Source: Bacillota bacterium (GTDB lineage Bacteria > Bacillota > Bacilli > Alicyclobacillales > SLC66). From it: a DNA stretch of 32,012 bases. Shown here piece by piece: positions 1 to 10,052 of the stretch. The position numbers and the translations under genes are program-made. A model generated the notes under the pieces. That model was not told the DNA's origin and made no database searches. It saw only the letters and a program-made list of their open reading frames with translations. The DNA lies in contig JAPNUP010000059.1 of the NCBI GenBank assembly GCA_026627345.1, positions 1-32,012 on the forward strand, written 5' to 3'. The stretch's first letter is position 1. Each line of letters opens with the position of its first letter.

Positions 1-93
1 TCCGCCACTGACACCCGAAGGTGTCCGTGCGACTTGCATGTATTAGGCACGCCGCCAGCGTTCGTCCTGAGCCAGGATCAAACTCTCGAATCA
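1..93 (-). rRNA. rrs: 16S ribosomal RNA, 5' end (partial)
   Basis: The reverse complement carries the near-universal start of bacterial 16S rRNA: AGAGTTTGATCCTGGCTCAG read from position 86 downward, followed by the conserved stretch that ends in GCCTAATACATGCAAGTCG. Aligning AGAGTTTGATC to E. coli position 8 puts the mature 5' end at about position 93. Only the first ~93 nt are inside the window and the gene runs off the left edge. An rrn operon downstream of gyrA is the same arrangement as rrnO in B. subtilis. Confidence 0.97.
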
Positions 94-311
94 TGACAGT
101 GACCGAAGTCACTCTCTTATTCGGCGGTGTCCACCAAAGTGGACACTTGCCTTACTCGCGTGGTTGTTGCACTATGATCGCTCATAGCGACTTGGATACG
201 TGTTTAGTTTTCAAGGATCCACACTGCTTTTCCCGACTCTCCGCTTCAACTTCGAAGGGCTTGTCGTGCCGCTCTGTGCTTGGGTTTTCTCGGCCCGTGC
301 TCGCGGCGACA
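94..311 (-). ncRNA. Pre-16S leader with three short hairpins
   Basis: This is the transcribed leader between the rrn promoter and mature 16S. Read on the minus strand it has three perfect hairpins: 187-172 (6-bp stem, GCGA loop, GNRA type), 146-127 (8-bp stem GTGTCCAC/GTGGACAC, TTTG loop) and 113-98 (6-bp stem closed by C(UUCG)G, an exceptionally stable tetraloop). The last ends 5 nt before the mature 16S end. The stretch CCTTGAAAACTAAACA (about 216-201) resembles the TTGAAAACTGAACA motif common in Bacillota rRNA leaders and spacers. Roles in antitermination or 16S maturation are inferred. No gene is seen here; the plus-strand reading frame across it is a shadow. Confidence 0.7.
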
Positions 312-317
312 AGTAGT

Positions 318-347
318 AATATAGCACGCCTGCCTACACCGTGTCAA
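318..347 (-). promoter_or_regulatory. rrn promoter (sigma-A type)
   Basis: On the minus strand TTGACA (347-342) is followed by an 18-nt spacer and TATATT (323-318). Transcription would start near 311 and run toward the 16S gene about 220 nt away. A consensus -35 box is expected for an rRNA promoter. A second rrn promoter further upstream was not found. Confidence 0.75.
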
Positions 348-376
348 CTACAAATGCGATTTATTTTACAGATTCC

Positions 377-481
377 TTAGTGCAAGTTCTTCGGGAGAAA
401 AAGATGGAGTAGCACGGACAGCAACATCAGCAAAATCGCCAGTGCCAAAAACATAGCGCCTTGCTCCACGACGAATCCCAT
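377..481 (-). CDS. Small single-span membrane peptide (34 aa), unknown
   Basis: Minus-strand ORF of 35 codons starting at ATG (481-479) and ending TAA (379-377). A purine-rich Shine-Dalgarno run (GAGGGGGTG) lies about 7 nt upstream of the ATG. The peptide begins MGFVVEQGAM, then has a hydrophobic helix (about residues 9-29, rich in Leu, Ala, Ile and Met), and ends LFLPKNLH. It would sit in the membrane as a one-pass peptide. It lies just after the gyrA terminator and just before the rrn promoter, on the same strand. No family is recognised. Small one-helix peptides of this kind are common in sporulation and stress responses of Bacillota, but no such role is shown here. A non-coding alternative remains possible. 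Confidence 0.5.
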   Translation of the reverse strand: MGFVVEQGAMFLALAILLMLLSVLLHLFLPKNLH

Positions 482-515
482 AGGGACACCCCCTCATCCT
501 CAGTATGCCATACCG

Positions 516-551
516 GAAAGAAAAAAGCACCGGAGAGTCGCACTCTCCGGT
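516..551 (-). terminator. Rho-independent terminator of gyrA
   Basis: Perfect 10-bp stem (529-538 with 542-551) and a CGC loop. On the minus strand it is followed by a run of six T (526-521). It begins 19 nt after the gyrA stop codon and closes the dnaA-to-gyrA gene series. Confidence 0.9.
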
Positions 552-569
552 CGCTCACTGTATCTGGCG

Positions 570-3017
570 TTATTCTGTTTCGTTATCTTCTTCGGAAGCC
601 GCGATTTTGGCAACCATACTGACTTCAGCATCTCCGACGTTAATGAGTTTCACGCCTTGGGTATTTCGACCGAGCGTGGAGATCCCGTCCATGTGGATGC
701 GAATCGCTACACCGGTATTGGTGATGATCATCAGATCCTCATTGTCATAAACCATTTTCAGACCTACTACTGGTCCATTTTTGTTCGTGACATTAAGTGT
801 CTTGATACCTTTGCCACCGCGGGTCTGTACGCGATAGTCGTCAATAGACGTGCGTTTGCCATAGCCTTTACTGGTGACAACGAGCACCGTGGTATCTGGC
901 TGCACCACGTCCATGTCGATCACTTCATCGCGGGCGTCGAGCGAGATGCCTTTGACGCCGGCCGCATTTCGACCCATGGGCCGCACATCGGACTCAGGGA
1001 AGCGAATCGACATCCCATGCTTCGTGCCAATGATGATATCCTGATGACCGTCCGTCAAACGGACGCTGATCAGTTCATCATCTTCACGCAAGCCAAGCGC
1101 GATGAGACCGCCTTTGCGAATGTTCGCGAAATTGCTAAGCGGTGACTTCTTGACGATCCCGTGGCGCGTTCCTGTGAAGAGGAAATAGTCTTCCCCTTCG
1201 AGATCTGAATTGCTGACAGGAATGACCGACGAGATTTTCTCGCCCTGTTCAATGTTGATCAAATTGATAATCGGCGTACCTTTCGCTGTGCGACCGGCTT
1301 CCGGAAGCTCGTAGGCCATCAATTTGTACACTTTCGCCTTGTTGGTGAAAATGAGCAAATTGTTGTGAGAAGACGTGATAAAGAGATGCTCCACGAAATC
1401 TTCTTCTTTGGTGCCCATCGCCGTCACGCCTCTACCACCGCGGCGCTGACTGCGATAAGTCGTCACTGGTGCGCGCTTGATATAGCCGGTGTGCGTGATC
1501 GTAATCACGACTTCTTGCTCTTGAATCAGATCCGCTTCATCCACGTCACCTTGCGCTGCGATAATGCGCGTGCGCCGATCATCTCCGTACTTGTCGCGAA
1601 TGTCCGTGATTTCCTTGCGTACGATCTCGAGTACCAGTTTCTCGTCTGCCAAGATCGCACGATACTCCGTAATCAATCTTTGCAATTCGCGATACTCATT
1701 GTCGATACGTTCACGCTCAAGGCCTGTCAAGCGCTGCAGACGCATATCAAGAATCGCTTGCGCCTGTTCTTCACTGAGGCCAAAAGTCGTCATTAATCCG
1801 ATTCGCGCCTCTTCAGGGTTGGCAGAAGCGCGAATCAGCGCGATCACTTGATCGAGATGATCGAGGGCTATCAGCAGTCCTTCCAAGATATGCGCGCGGG
1901 CCTCGGCTTTTCGCAGATCAAATTTGGTACGGCGAACAATGACCTCTTTTTGATGCTCGAGATAGTGATAGATAAGGGCACGCAAGTTCAACACCTTAGG
2001 CTGCCCATCGACCAACGCGAGCGAGTTGACGCCAAAAGTAGATTGCATAGCCGTGTATTTAAACAAATTATTCAAGACAATCTGTGGCCGTACGTCGCGG
2101 CGCAGTTCAATGACGATGCGCATGCCTGTACGGTCACTCTCATCGCGCAGATCTGTGATGCCATCAAGCTTCTTATCGCGCGCCAGCTCAGCGATCTTCT
2201 CGATCAACCGCGCTTTATTGACTTGATAGGGAAGCTCAGTGACGACAATGCGCATCTTGCCGTTATTGATCTCTTCAATCGTGGTGACGGCACGCATGAT
2301 GATGCTGCCGTGTCCCGTCTCATAGGCTTTACGGATGCCATCGCGTCCTAGAATCACACCGGCTGTCGGAAAATCTGGACCTTTGATCGCGCCCATCAGT
2401 TCTTCCACCGTCACAGCTGGGTTTTCGATCATCATTATCACACCATCGATGACTTCGCGCAGGTTGTGTGGCGGTATATTGGTTGCCATTCCGACGGCGA
2501 TCCCCGTCGACCCGTTAACGAGCAGATTAGGAAACCGCGATGTAAGCACACTCGGTTGCATCTCGCTGCCGTCGTAGTTCGGGATAAATTCAACCGTCTC
2601 TTTGTTAATATCGCGTACAAGCTCCATCGCAAGCGGCGCCATACGCGACTCGGTGTACCGCATGGCAGCGGCGGAGTCACCGTCGACACTACCGAAGTTG
2701 CCGTGACCATCCACCAACAAGTAACGAATCGTGAAGTCTTGCGCCAGGCGAACTAAGGCATCATAGACAGCCGTATCTCCGTGCGGATGGTATTTGGCGA
2801 GCACATCACCGACAATCCGCGCAGATTTTTTGTACGGTTTATCCGGCGTCATGCCAAGTTCCAGCATGGCGTAGATAATGCGACGCTGCACAGGCTTTAA
2901 CCCGTCGCGTACATCAGGCAGTGCGCGACTGACGATAACGCTCATCGCGTAATCGATAAAAGATGTCCGCAATTCTGCACTGATGTCAATCGGTAGTACC
3001 TTACTTTCCTCAGCCAA
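570..3017 (-). CDS. gyrA: DNA gyrase subunit A
   Basis: Breakage-reunion subunit of the type IIA topoisomerase that introduces negative supercoils; works as A2B2 with GyrB. The 815-residue length is normal. The winged-helix core carries the motif [16 protein letters not shown] (about residues 75-90) and the catalytic tyrosine is Tyr121 in AMRYTESR. The position equivalent to E. coli Ser83 is Thr here. The C-terminal beta-pinwheel contains the GyrA box QRRGGRG (near residue 530), which separates gyrase from topoisomerase IV ParC. The start codon is TTG (3017-3015), preceded by AAGGGGGAT at good spacing. It lies 39 nt downstream of gyrB and is probably co-transcribed with it. Confidence 0.97.
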   Translation of the reverse strand: MAEESKVLPIDISAELRTSFIDYAMSVIVSRALPDVRDGLKPVQRRIIYAMLELGMTPDKPYKKSARIVGDVLAKYHPHGDTAVYDALVRLAQDFTIRYLLVDGHGNFGSVDGDSAAAMRYTESRMAPLAMELVRDINKETVEFIPNYDGSEMQPSVLTSRFPNLLVNGSTGIAVGMATNIPPHNLREVIDGVIMMIENPAVTVEELMGAIKGPDFPTAGVILGRDGIRKAYETGHGSIIMRAVTTIEEINNGKMRIVVTELPYQVNKARLIEKIAELARDKKLDGITDLRDESDRTGMRIVIELRRDVRPQIVLNNLFKYTAMQSTFGVNSLALVDGQPKVLNLRALIYHYLEHQKEVIVRRTKFDLRKAEARAHILEGLLIALDHLDQVIALIRASANPEEARIGLMTTFGLSEEQAQAILDMRLQRLTGLERERIDNEYRELQRLITEYRAILADEKLVLEIVRKEITDIRDKYGDDRRTRIIAAQGDVDEADLIQEQEVVITITHTGYIKRAPVTTYRSQRRGGRGVTAMGTKEEDFVEHLFITSSHNNLLIFTNKAKVYKLMAYELPEAGRTAKGTPIINLINIEQGEKISSVIPVSNSDLEGEDYFLFTGTRHGIVKKSPLSNFANIRKGGLIALGLREDDELISVRLTDGHQDIIIGTKHGMSIRFPESDVRPMGRNAAGVKGISLDARDEVIDMDVVQPDTTVLVVTSKGYGKRTSIDDYRVQTRGGKGIKTLNVTNKNGPVVGLKMVYDNEDLMIITNTGVAIRIHMDGISTLGRNTQGVKLINVGDAEVSMVAKIAASEEDNETE

Positions 3018-3056
3018 CTCGTAAATCCCCCTTACTTCATCGCTCGCCGGTGATCG

Positions 3057-4988
<1,932 letters not shown>

Positions 4989-4989
4989 T

Positions 4990-5125
4990 CAGCATAACGG
5001 CGTAGCCACTTATGCTTCCCATAGACGGTGGTGCGACAGCACCATGTTCACCGTCTTTCAGCATAACGGCGCAGCCGCTTATGCTTCCCATAGACGGTGG
5101 TGCGACAGCACCATGTTCACCGTCT
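4990..5125 (-). repeat. Two tandem copies of a 69-bp hairpin element
   Basis: Copy A spans 4990-5056 and copy B 5059-5125, at a 69-bp period with two mismatches over about 67 bp. On the minus strand (the recF-to-gyrB transcript) each unit folds into two hairpins. One has a 7-bp outer stem AGACGGT/ACCGTCT with an inner GGTGC/GCACC stem. The other has AGCATAA/TTATGCT with an inner 4-bp stem and a 3-nt loop. The two differences keep the fold: one turns a C-G pair into U-G and the other lies in the 3-nt loop. The element starts at the last base of the recF stop codon. A 46-codon frame (5091-4951) runs through both copies and overlaps the gyrB start by 11 nt, but has no Shine-Dalgarno sequence. 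Confidence 0.85.
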
Positions 5126-6204
5126 CACGTCATTTCTTGCATTATACCATGAGTGACACGAAAGGCCTTTGTCGCTCTAGGCAAGGCATCTTGGGCGTGC
5201 GTGGCTGTGATCACCGTTTGCGTGCGCGTCAGCAGCGAAAGTAAGTGTTCTTGTCGAGACGCGTCAAGCTCTGAAAACACGTCATCGAGCAGCAAGATCG
5301 GGTAGACGCCAGTCTCCGAAACCATCATATCCACAACCGCCAGCTTGAGTGCCAGCACGATCGTTCGCTGCTGCCCTTGCGAGCTGTACCGGGCCGCGGA
5401 CTGATCCTCTAAGAGCAGTCTCAGATCGTCGCGGTGCGGGCCAACTGACGTGAAGCCACGTAAACTGTCGCGCTGCTCGGCGCGCACAAGCGCTTTTTGA
5501 AGCTGATCAGCAATGTCAGAGACGGCTTCGGCATCGGTCTCCGTCGCATAGTGAATCGTCAGCACTTCTGCCCCTTTGGACAAAGACGTGTACTGTGCGG
5601 CGCAATATTCGCTTAACTTCGCACAAAAGACTCGGCGTGCCGAAACGACCCGCGCTGCGACTTCGCACATCTGTGCATCCCATACCGGTAAAGCGTCTGT
5701 CTGTTTCGCCTTGAGCAGTTGGTTGCGTTTGTCAAGTAATTGGTTATACAGGTGCAGATCCTTGATGTATCCAGGAATATACTGCGCCATGCTCAAGTTC
5801 AAAAAGCGTCTACGCTGGTCTGGACCCTCCTTGACGATCGCCAGGTCGTCTGGTGTAAAAGTCACACAGTAGAGATGCCCGAGGAATTCGCTTAATGACT
5901 TTTTCGCCACGCGATTGACGGCCACCTGCTTGCCACGTTGTGTAATTTTGGCGCTGAGCTCAGTCGGTCTGCTCGCTTCTTCCAGTACGACGCGAAGTCT
6001 ACTCTCAGTCTGCCCAAATTGAATAACATCTTTATCCTGTGTCGCACGAAAAGATCGTCCGAACGCAAAAAAAGACAAAGCTTCAAGAATCGTTGTCTTA
6101 CCCGCTCCATTGTCACCGAAAATGACGTTGATCTCCGGCGAAAATTGGACTTGTCCATATTCGAATGTACGAAAGCTCTGAACGTCCAGTTGTTTGACGT
6201 ACAT
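5125..6204 (-). CDS. recF: DNA replication and repair protein RecF
   Basis: SMC-like ATPase that helps load RecA at single-strand gaps via RecFOR. From ATG 6204 the protein is 359 residues and begins MYVKQLDVQSFRTFEY, matching the family start. A frame open 12 codons further upstream is probably not used. Walker A is GDNGAGKT (30-37), the ABC signature region is SSQGQQRTIVLAL, and Walker B is ILLLDDVFSELD with Asp-Asp at about 307-308. The start codon lies 1 nt after the yaaA stop, so translation is probably coupled; no strong ribosome binding site of its own is seen. Confidence 0.95.
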   Translation of the reverse strand: MYVKQLDVQSFRTFEYGQVQFSPEINVIFGDNGAGKTTILEALSFFAFGRSFRATQDKDVIQFGQTESRLRVVLEEASRPTELSAKITQRGKQVAVNRVAKKSLSEFLGHLYCVTFTPDDLAIVKEGPDQRRRFLNLSMAQYIPGYIKDLHLYNQLLDKRNQLLKAKQTDALPVWDAQMCEVAARVVSARRVFCAKLSEYCAAQYTSLSKGAEVLTIHYATETDAEAVSDIADQLQKALVRAEQRDSLRGFTSVGPHRDDLRLLLEDQSAARYSSQGQQRTIVLALKLAVVDMMVSETGVYPILLLDDVFSELDASRQEHLLSLLTRTQTVITATHAQDALPRATKAFRVTHGIMQEMT

Positions 6205-6205
6205 A

Positions 6206-6439
6206 TCATTCTTCGCGATCGCGAGATGCGATCGCGACAACCCGGATGAGTTGTCCGCTGCAGTTCACCTGATCACCTTCGTACAATTTTCTGCCGCGTC
6301 TTTGTTCTCTTACGCCATTGACCAAAACAGACTCCTCTTGAAGCAACCATTTGGCGCTCCCGCCAGTCGGGATCAACCCTTCTGATTTGAGGAGATTTTG
6401 TAGTGTGATATATGGGCCAGTGAGTGGAACCTCGATCAT
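6206..6439 (-). CDS. yaaA: S4-domain protein YaaA (RlbA family)
   Basis: A 77-residue single-domain RNA-binding protein of the S4 fold, always found between dnaN and recF in Bacilli. The S4 core is visible as ITLQNLLKSEGLIPTGGSAKWLLQE followed by VLVNGVREQRRGRKLYEGD, the usual pattern in which a Gly-Asp closes the domain. It is thought to act in ribosome assembly; the evidence here is only family membership. ATG 6439 overlaps the dnaN stop in an ATGA arrangement, and the stop is 1 nt from the recF start, so the three genes form one translationally linked series. Confidence 0.9.
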   Translation of the reverse strand: MIEVPLTGPYITLQNLLKSEGLIPTGGSAKWLLQEESVLVNGVREQRRGRKLYEGDQVNCSGQLIRVVAIASRDREE

Positions 6440-7578
6440 ATATACACCTGACGTACAGGCTGCATCAGTTGGATATGCGTGCTCGTGGCTGTTGGCGTCA
6501 AGGTAAAAGCACTCCCTGGGCTCGTGAACTGAATGAGCACATCTTCTCCTGGAATCGCTCGAAGACCCTCTAACAGAAATTTAGCGTTGCACGCGAGGAC
6601 CATGTCTTCTCCCTCAAAAGTGTTTGGTTCGACCGACTCCACGATCTTCCCGATTTCCGGAGAATGAGATGAGATCTCTATTTCTGTGCGCCTTAGATGC
6701 AAGCGGATGATCTGGTTTTCAGTGTCACGAGCGAGAAGAGCTGCACGCTCCACACAATCTTGAAGACTTTTAATACCGATGGTGATCGAGGTTTTAAAAG
6801 CCTGTGGAATAATGCGCGACAGATCAGGATATCTGCCTTCAATCAACTGTGAGAAAAAGCGAATATTCGCAAATGAAACGAGCAGCTGTTTCTCCTCGAT
6901 CTGGATGTTCGCTAAGGTGTCGTCTGTCGGCAAGCTTTTCGCTAATTCCTGAAGACTTTTACCAGGGATAATCGATTCGATTAGCGCATAATCTCGTAAA
7001 GTCTCGACTTCCGTGCCTTGCGTAGCCATGCGGTGACTGTCTGTGGCGCTGAGCGTCAGAAGACCATTCTCGTACTTCCAAAGGACGCCCGTCAGTACTG
7101 GCCTACTTTCTGATGTGGACGTTGCGAATGCCGTGCGTTCCACCAATTCTCGCATTGTGGCGCAAGAGATGGCAAATCCACGGTCATCTGCAATCTCTTG
7201 CGTGGCAGGGTACTCGCGAGGATCGAGGCCGTTGAGTGTATAGGTGGCGTTGCCAGAACGAATGGTCGCCGTCAACTCTTGAGTGTCGATACGAACGAGT
7301 GTGTGCGGCAGTTTGCGAACGATATCGAGCAAATAACGTGCAGTAAGGACGATGGCTCCGGTTTCTTCGATTTGGATCATCGGCACATCCTGGTTGTCAG
7401 TGGCTGTCACGGTGACTTCAAATCCAAATTCAAGGTTGTATCCGGTTAAGATCAGTGATTCTGAAGTGGCTTCTATATGAATACCATAGAGTACAGGTTT
7501 TGTCGTTCGGCTAGGGACTGCTTTCGCAACCGTCTGTAATGCTTGTAAGAGAGTATTTTTTTGAACAACAATACGCAT
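6436..7578 (-). CDS. dnaN: DNA polymerase III beta subunit (sliding clamp)
   Basis: Ring-shaped processivity clamp that tethers DNA polymerase III to DNA and acts as a landing platform for repair and replication factors. The 380-residue length is normal for the three-domain monomer of the dimeric clamp. Family landmarks include the start MRIVVQKNTLLQALQTVAKA, the middle-domain stretch SRPVLTGVLWKYENGLLTLSATDSHRMA (split here as two overlapping motifs), and the C-terminal LMQPVRQVYI, where B. subtilis and E. coli clamps have a similar M-P-[VM]-R ending. ATG 7578 is preceded by GAGGAG at 8-nt spacing. The gene follows dnaA across a 148-nt gap containing DnaA boxes. Confidence 0.96.
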   Translation of the reverse strand: MRIVVQKNTLLQALQTVAKAVPSRTTKPVLYGIHIEATSESLILTGYNLEFGFEVTVTATDNQDVPMIQIEETGAIVLTARYLLDIVRKLPHTLVRIDTQELTATIRSGNATYTLNGLDPREYPATQEIADDRGFAISCATMRELVERTAFATSTSESRPVLTGVLWKYENGLLTLSATDSHRMATQGTEVETLRDYALIESIIPGKSLQELAKSLPTDDTLANIQIEEKQLLVSFANIRFFSQLIEGRYPDLSRIIPQAFKTSITIGIKSLQDCVERAALLARDTENQIIRLHLRRTEIEISSHSPEIGKIVESVEPNTFEGEDMVLACNAKFLLEGLRAIPGEDVLIQFTSPGSAFTLTPTATSTHIQLMQPVRQVYI

Positions 7579-7726
7579 GTGAAGGCTCCTCGTCTGCTGT
7601 AATAGCTTTATTGCTTTAAAGATAAATATTAATACTATAGGCTGTGGATACTGTGGATAAAGGCACTTTAGCCTTATTTCACAGCTTTTTGGCTGTGGAT
7701 GAAGTTTGCAAAAGTGCCCGACTTAT
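7579..7726. other. dnaA-dnaN intergenic part of oriC
   Basis: DnaA-box-like sequences occur at 7652-7660 (TGTGGATAA, perfect), 7643-7651 (TGTGGATAC) and 7694-7702 (TGTGGATGA), all in one orientation. Next to them is an A+T-rich stretch (about 7603-7640) that could be the DNA unwinding element. In B. subtilis the second half of the bipartite origin, with the unwinding site, lies in this same place. A 6-bp hairpin (7680-7697) is also visible. Function is inferred from position and boxes. Confidence 0.75.
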
Positions 7727-9055
7727 TCAAGTATAATCGGCCAAGAGATCGTCGCGCAATCTTTTAAGGGTCAGCGCGAGTTGTGTGTCGGTTTGCATTT
7801 CGCGAGTGACCTTGTCGTACGCATGCAAAACGGTTGTATGATCGCGATTCCCAAACTCGACACCGATTTTTGGGAGGGATAAGCCGGTAATGTCTCTCGC
7901 CAAGTACATGGCGATCTGGCGCGGGTAAGAAATATCCTTTTGGCGCGATCGTCCGAGCAGGTCTTCGAGCTTCACATGATAATGCGCGCACACTGCCTTT
8001 TGAACATCGGTAGCGGTAAGTCGCCTCTTGGCGCCGTTCGACAAAAGGCCCTGTAGTGCTTCTTCTGTGAGATCCTCATTGATGTCTCGATTCATCATAG
8101 AGGAAAAAGCCATCACACGAATGAGTGCGCCTTCGAGTTCGCGAACGTTGGTTTCTACTCTAGACGCGATCAGATATAGGGCCTCTTCTGGGATGTCTAG
8201 TCCTTCGGCACGCGCTTTTTTGCGTAAAATGGCCACTCGCGTCTCAAATTCCGGCGGCTTAATATCGTAGATCAGTCCGCCTGCAAAACGCGAACGGAGG
8301 CGTTCCGCTAAGACAGGGATGTCGCGCGGAGGTCGATCACTCGTAATGACAATCTGTTTTCGTTCCGAGTATAGTTCGTTGAACGTGTGGAAAAACTCCT
8401 CTTGCGTACCGTCTTTTCCGGAGATGAACTGAATATCGTCGATAAGCAAAATATCTACGTGCCGATACCTTCTTTGAAAGTCCTCCAGGCTGTTGGTCAT
8501 GACAGCTGATACGTATTCGCGTACAAACGTTTCACATGTGATATAAAACACCCGTAATTCTGGGTTTATCGCTAATGCGCGTTGGCCAATGGCGTGCATC
8601 AAATGCGTTTTGCCAAGCCCTACTCCGCCATATAAGAAGAACGGATTGTATTCTGCGGCCGGTTTTTCAGCGATTGCGAGACTCGCCGCATGGGCAAGCC
8701 GGTTGCCGTCTCCGATGACGAATGTATCGAACGTGTACTTGCTATTGAAGCGAATCTCCGGCGTCTCGACTTCTTCTTCGGCAGATAGCTTCACACCACG
8801 TGCTCGAATCTCGGCAGTAAAGGCAATCTCGATGGGATGGGGTTGCAAAAAAGACGCCGCACGTGCGATCTCGTCATGAAAAGTGCGTGCCATGTGTTCG
8901 GCTGCTTCGTTGCTCGGCACTTGGAGCACAAGCTTGGTCCCATTAAAAGAATGAACGGAAGTCGTGGAGAACCAGGTTTGCATGGAAATGGGGTCGAGTT
9001 TTTTGCCCAATATGGAGACGATGTCTGCCCAGAGGGTTTCTCCGGAATCGGTCAC
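7727..9055 (-). CDS. dnaA: Chromosomal replication initiator DnaA
   Basis: AAA+ ATPase that binds DnaA boxes at oriC, melts the origin and recruits helicase. It has 442 residues in the usual four domains: the N-terminal interaction domain (about 1-80), a short linker, the AAA+ core with Walker A GGVGLGKT (143-150) and Walker B LLIDD (203-207), and the C-terminal helix-turn-helix with the family signature GNRDHTTVLHA (402-412). The start is GTG 9055 with AGGAGG about 11 nt upstream, slightly long. It is the first gene of the leftward series. DnaA boxes on both sides suggest the usual autoregulation. Confidence 0.97.
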   Translation of the reverse strand: MTDSGETLWADIVSILGKKLDPISMQTWFSTTSVHSFNGTKLVLQVPSNEAAEHMARTFHDEIARAASFLQPHPIEIAFTAEIRARGVKLSAEEEVETPEIRFNSKYTFDTFVIGDGNRLAHAASLAIAEKPAAEYNPFFLYGGVGLGKTHLMHAIGQRALAINPELRVFYITCETFVREYVSAVMTNSLEDFQRRYRHVDILLIDDIQFISGKDGTQEEFFHTFNELYSERKQIVITSDRPPRDIPVLAERLRSRFAGGLIYDIKPPEFETRVAILRKKARAEGLDIPEEALYLIASRVETNVRELEGALIRVMAFSSMMNRDINEDLTEEALQGLLSNGAKRRLTATDVQKAVCAHYHVKLEDLLGRSRQKDISYPRQIAMYLARDITGLSLPKIGVEFGNRDHTTVLHAYDKVTREMQTDTQLALTLKRLRDDLLADYT

Positions 9056-9398
9056 GATACGTAAAACCTCCTAAAATGGGAGCGATAATACCCTTATCTG
9101 TGCATAAGTAAGGCGTGGAGTAACGGTTTATAAACAGAGGGTTTACGCTGTTGGCAAGTTATCAACATCTGTGCACAGCCTGTGGATAACGTGAAGCGGC
9201 GTATGTAAGGCTGTCCCATCATAGCAAATAAACCGCGAATCGACAATAACCAACATCGTTCTACAAGATTCGCGAAGGTTGTGGACAGGTGTGTGGAAAT
9301 CCTTTGGACAGTGGATAACCTAAACGCCGATATACACGGATTTCGTGCACATGTGGACAAAGTGCTGTGGACAAGCCTTCTTGGTGTTGTCGGTTGGC
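9056..9398. other. oriC: Replication origin (oriC), upstream DnaA-box cluster
   Basis: This gene-free stretch upstream of dnaA holds a dense group of DnaA boxes: 9181-9189 (TGTGGATAA, perfect), 9099-9107 (TGTGCATAA), 9159-9167 (TTATCAACA, opposite orientation), 9310-9318 (AGTGGATAA), 9352-9360 and 9366-9374 (both TGTGGACAA). Apart from the perfect box each differs from consensus at one base. Genes to the left run leftward and genes to the right run rightward, the expected polarity around the origin. Together with the dnaA-dnaN gap this makes a bipartite, Bacillus-type origin. Confidence 0.9.
9129..9157 (-). promoter_or_regulatory. Candidate dnaA promoter
   Basis: On the minus strand TTGCCA (9157-9152), a 17-nt spacer, then TTTATA (9134-9129). 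Transcription would start about 65-70 nt upstream of the dnaA GTG. A DnaA box (9159-9167) abuts the -35 element, which would fit autorepression. The hexamers are imperfect and another promoter is possible. Confidence 0.4.
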
Positions 9399-9427
9399 TT
9401 GACTTTCCCGGCTCTGGTACCTATAAT
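9399..9427 (+). promoter_or_regulatory. rpmH promoter (sigma-A type)
   Basis: TTGACT (9399-9404), a 17-nt spacer and a perfect TATAAT (9422-9427). It lies 32 nt upstream of the rpmH start and probably drives rpmH, with partial read-through into rnpA. Confidence 0.85.
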
Positions 9428-9458
9428 GACTGAGTGTTTCTGTCAGGAGGTGTGTGGG

Positions 9459-9593
9459 ATGAAACCTACCTTTAACCCTAATGTTCGCAAACGTAAAAAA
9501 AATCACGGGTTCCGTAAACGGATGGCGACCAAGAATGGCCGTCGGGTACTAGCAGCTCGTCGACGTAGAGGAAGAAAAGTGCTATCCGCGTAA
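9459..9593 (+). CDS. rpmH: Ribosomal protein L34
   Basis: Very basic 44-residue protein of the large ribosomal subunit. It carries the family pattern [18 protein letters not shown] followed by [22 protein letters not shown]. Initiation is at ATG 9459, preceded by CAGGAGGTGTG about 8 nt upstream, an excellent ribosome binding site. The rpmH-rnpA-yidC order is among the most conserved gene orders in bacteria. It is followed by a hairpin terminator before rnpA, which would set a high L34 to RnpA ratio. Confidence 0.97.
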   Translation: MKPTFNPNVRKRKKNHGFRKRMATKNGRRVLAARRRRGRKVLSA

Positions 9594-9616
9594 GGAAGTT
9601 TGCTGATTTGTCGTGC

Positions 9617-9641
9617 AGGCCACTTTATGTGGTCTTTTTTT
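9617..9641 (+). terminator. Terminator or attenuator between rpmH and rnpA
   Basis: A 7-bp stem (AGGCCAC, 9617-9623, with GTGGTCT, 9629-9635, one G-U pair), a TTTAT loop and a run of eight T. It falls 24 nt after rpmH and 28 nt before rnpA, so it probably lets only part of the transcription through. Confidence 0.8.
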
Positions 9642-9668
9642 AGGTATATCATTTGAAGGGGTTGCGAT

Positions 9669-10052
9669 GTGGATTCAGGGCGGCTTACCTTACCTGATCC
9701 GCTTGGAACAGGGCGAGCGACTTTAAAGGGACACAGACTACGGCGAAATAAAGATTTTCGAGTAGTGTTTCATAGAGGACAATCGGTTGCTAATCGCTAC
9801 TTTGTGCTATATGTTAGTAAAAAAGAGAATGCGGTCACGAGAGCCGGCTTTTCGGTCAGCAAGAAAGTCGGCAATGCAGTGGTACGCAACCGGATCAAGC
9901 GCTTGTTGCGCGAAGTTTTACGTAAACAGATCAACCAGTTTGGTACAGGCTATGACCTGATTGTCATTGCACGCAAGGAAGCGTACGGGTTGACGTATGT
10001 AGATGTGGAGAGACAAGTTCAGCAACTCTTGCGGAGGTCGAAACTGCTGTGA
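9669..10052 (+). CDS. rnpA: Ribonuclease P protein component
   Basis: Basic protein subunit of RNase P, which assists the RNA subunit in maturing tRNA 5' ends. It is 127 residues. The core motif is GFSVSKKVGNAVVRNRIKRLLREV, containing the RNR signature that binds the catalytic RNA, and the N-terminal LRRNKDFRVVFHRG matches the family. The start is GTG 9669 with AAGGGG about 7 nt upstream; this gives roughly 20 residues before the conserved LKGHRLRRNKDF. The stop overlaps the start of yidD. Confidence 0.95.
   Translation: MDSGRLTLPDPLGTGRATLKGHRLRRNKDFRVVFHRGQSVANRYFVLYVSKKENAVTRAGFSVSKKVGNAVVRNRIKRLLREVLRKQINQFGTGYDLIVIARKEAYGLTYVDVERQVQQLLRRSKLL

Noticed and set aside
21-380. 119-codon plus-strand ORF across the 16S start and leader
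   Set aside because: It covers rRNA, its leader and promoter on the opposite strand.
657-2351. Several long plus-strand ORFs opposite gyrA
   Set aside because: They are antisense shadows of a conserved gene, with no ribosome binding sites or recognisable families.
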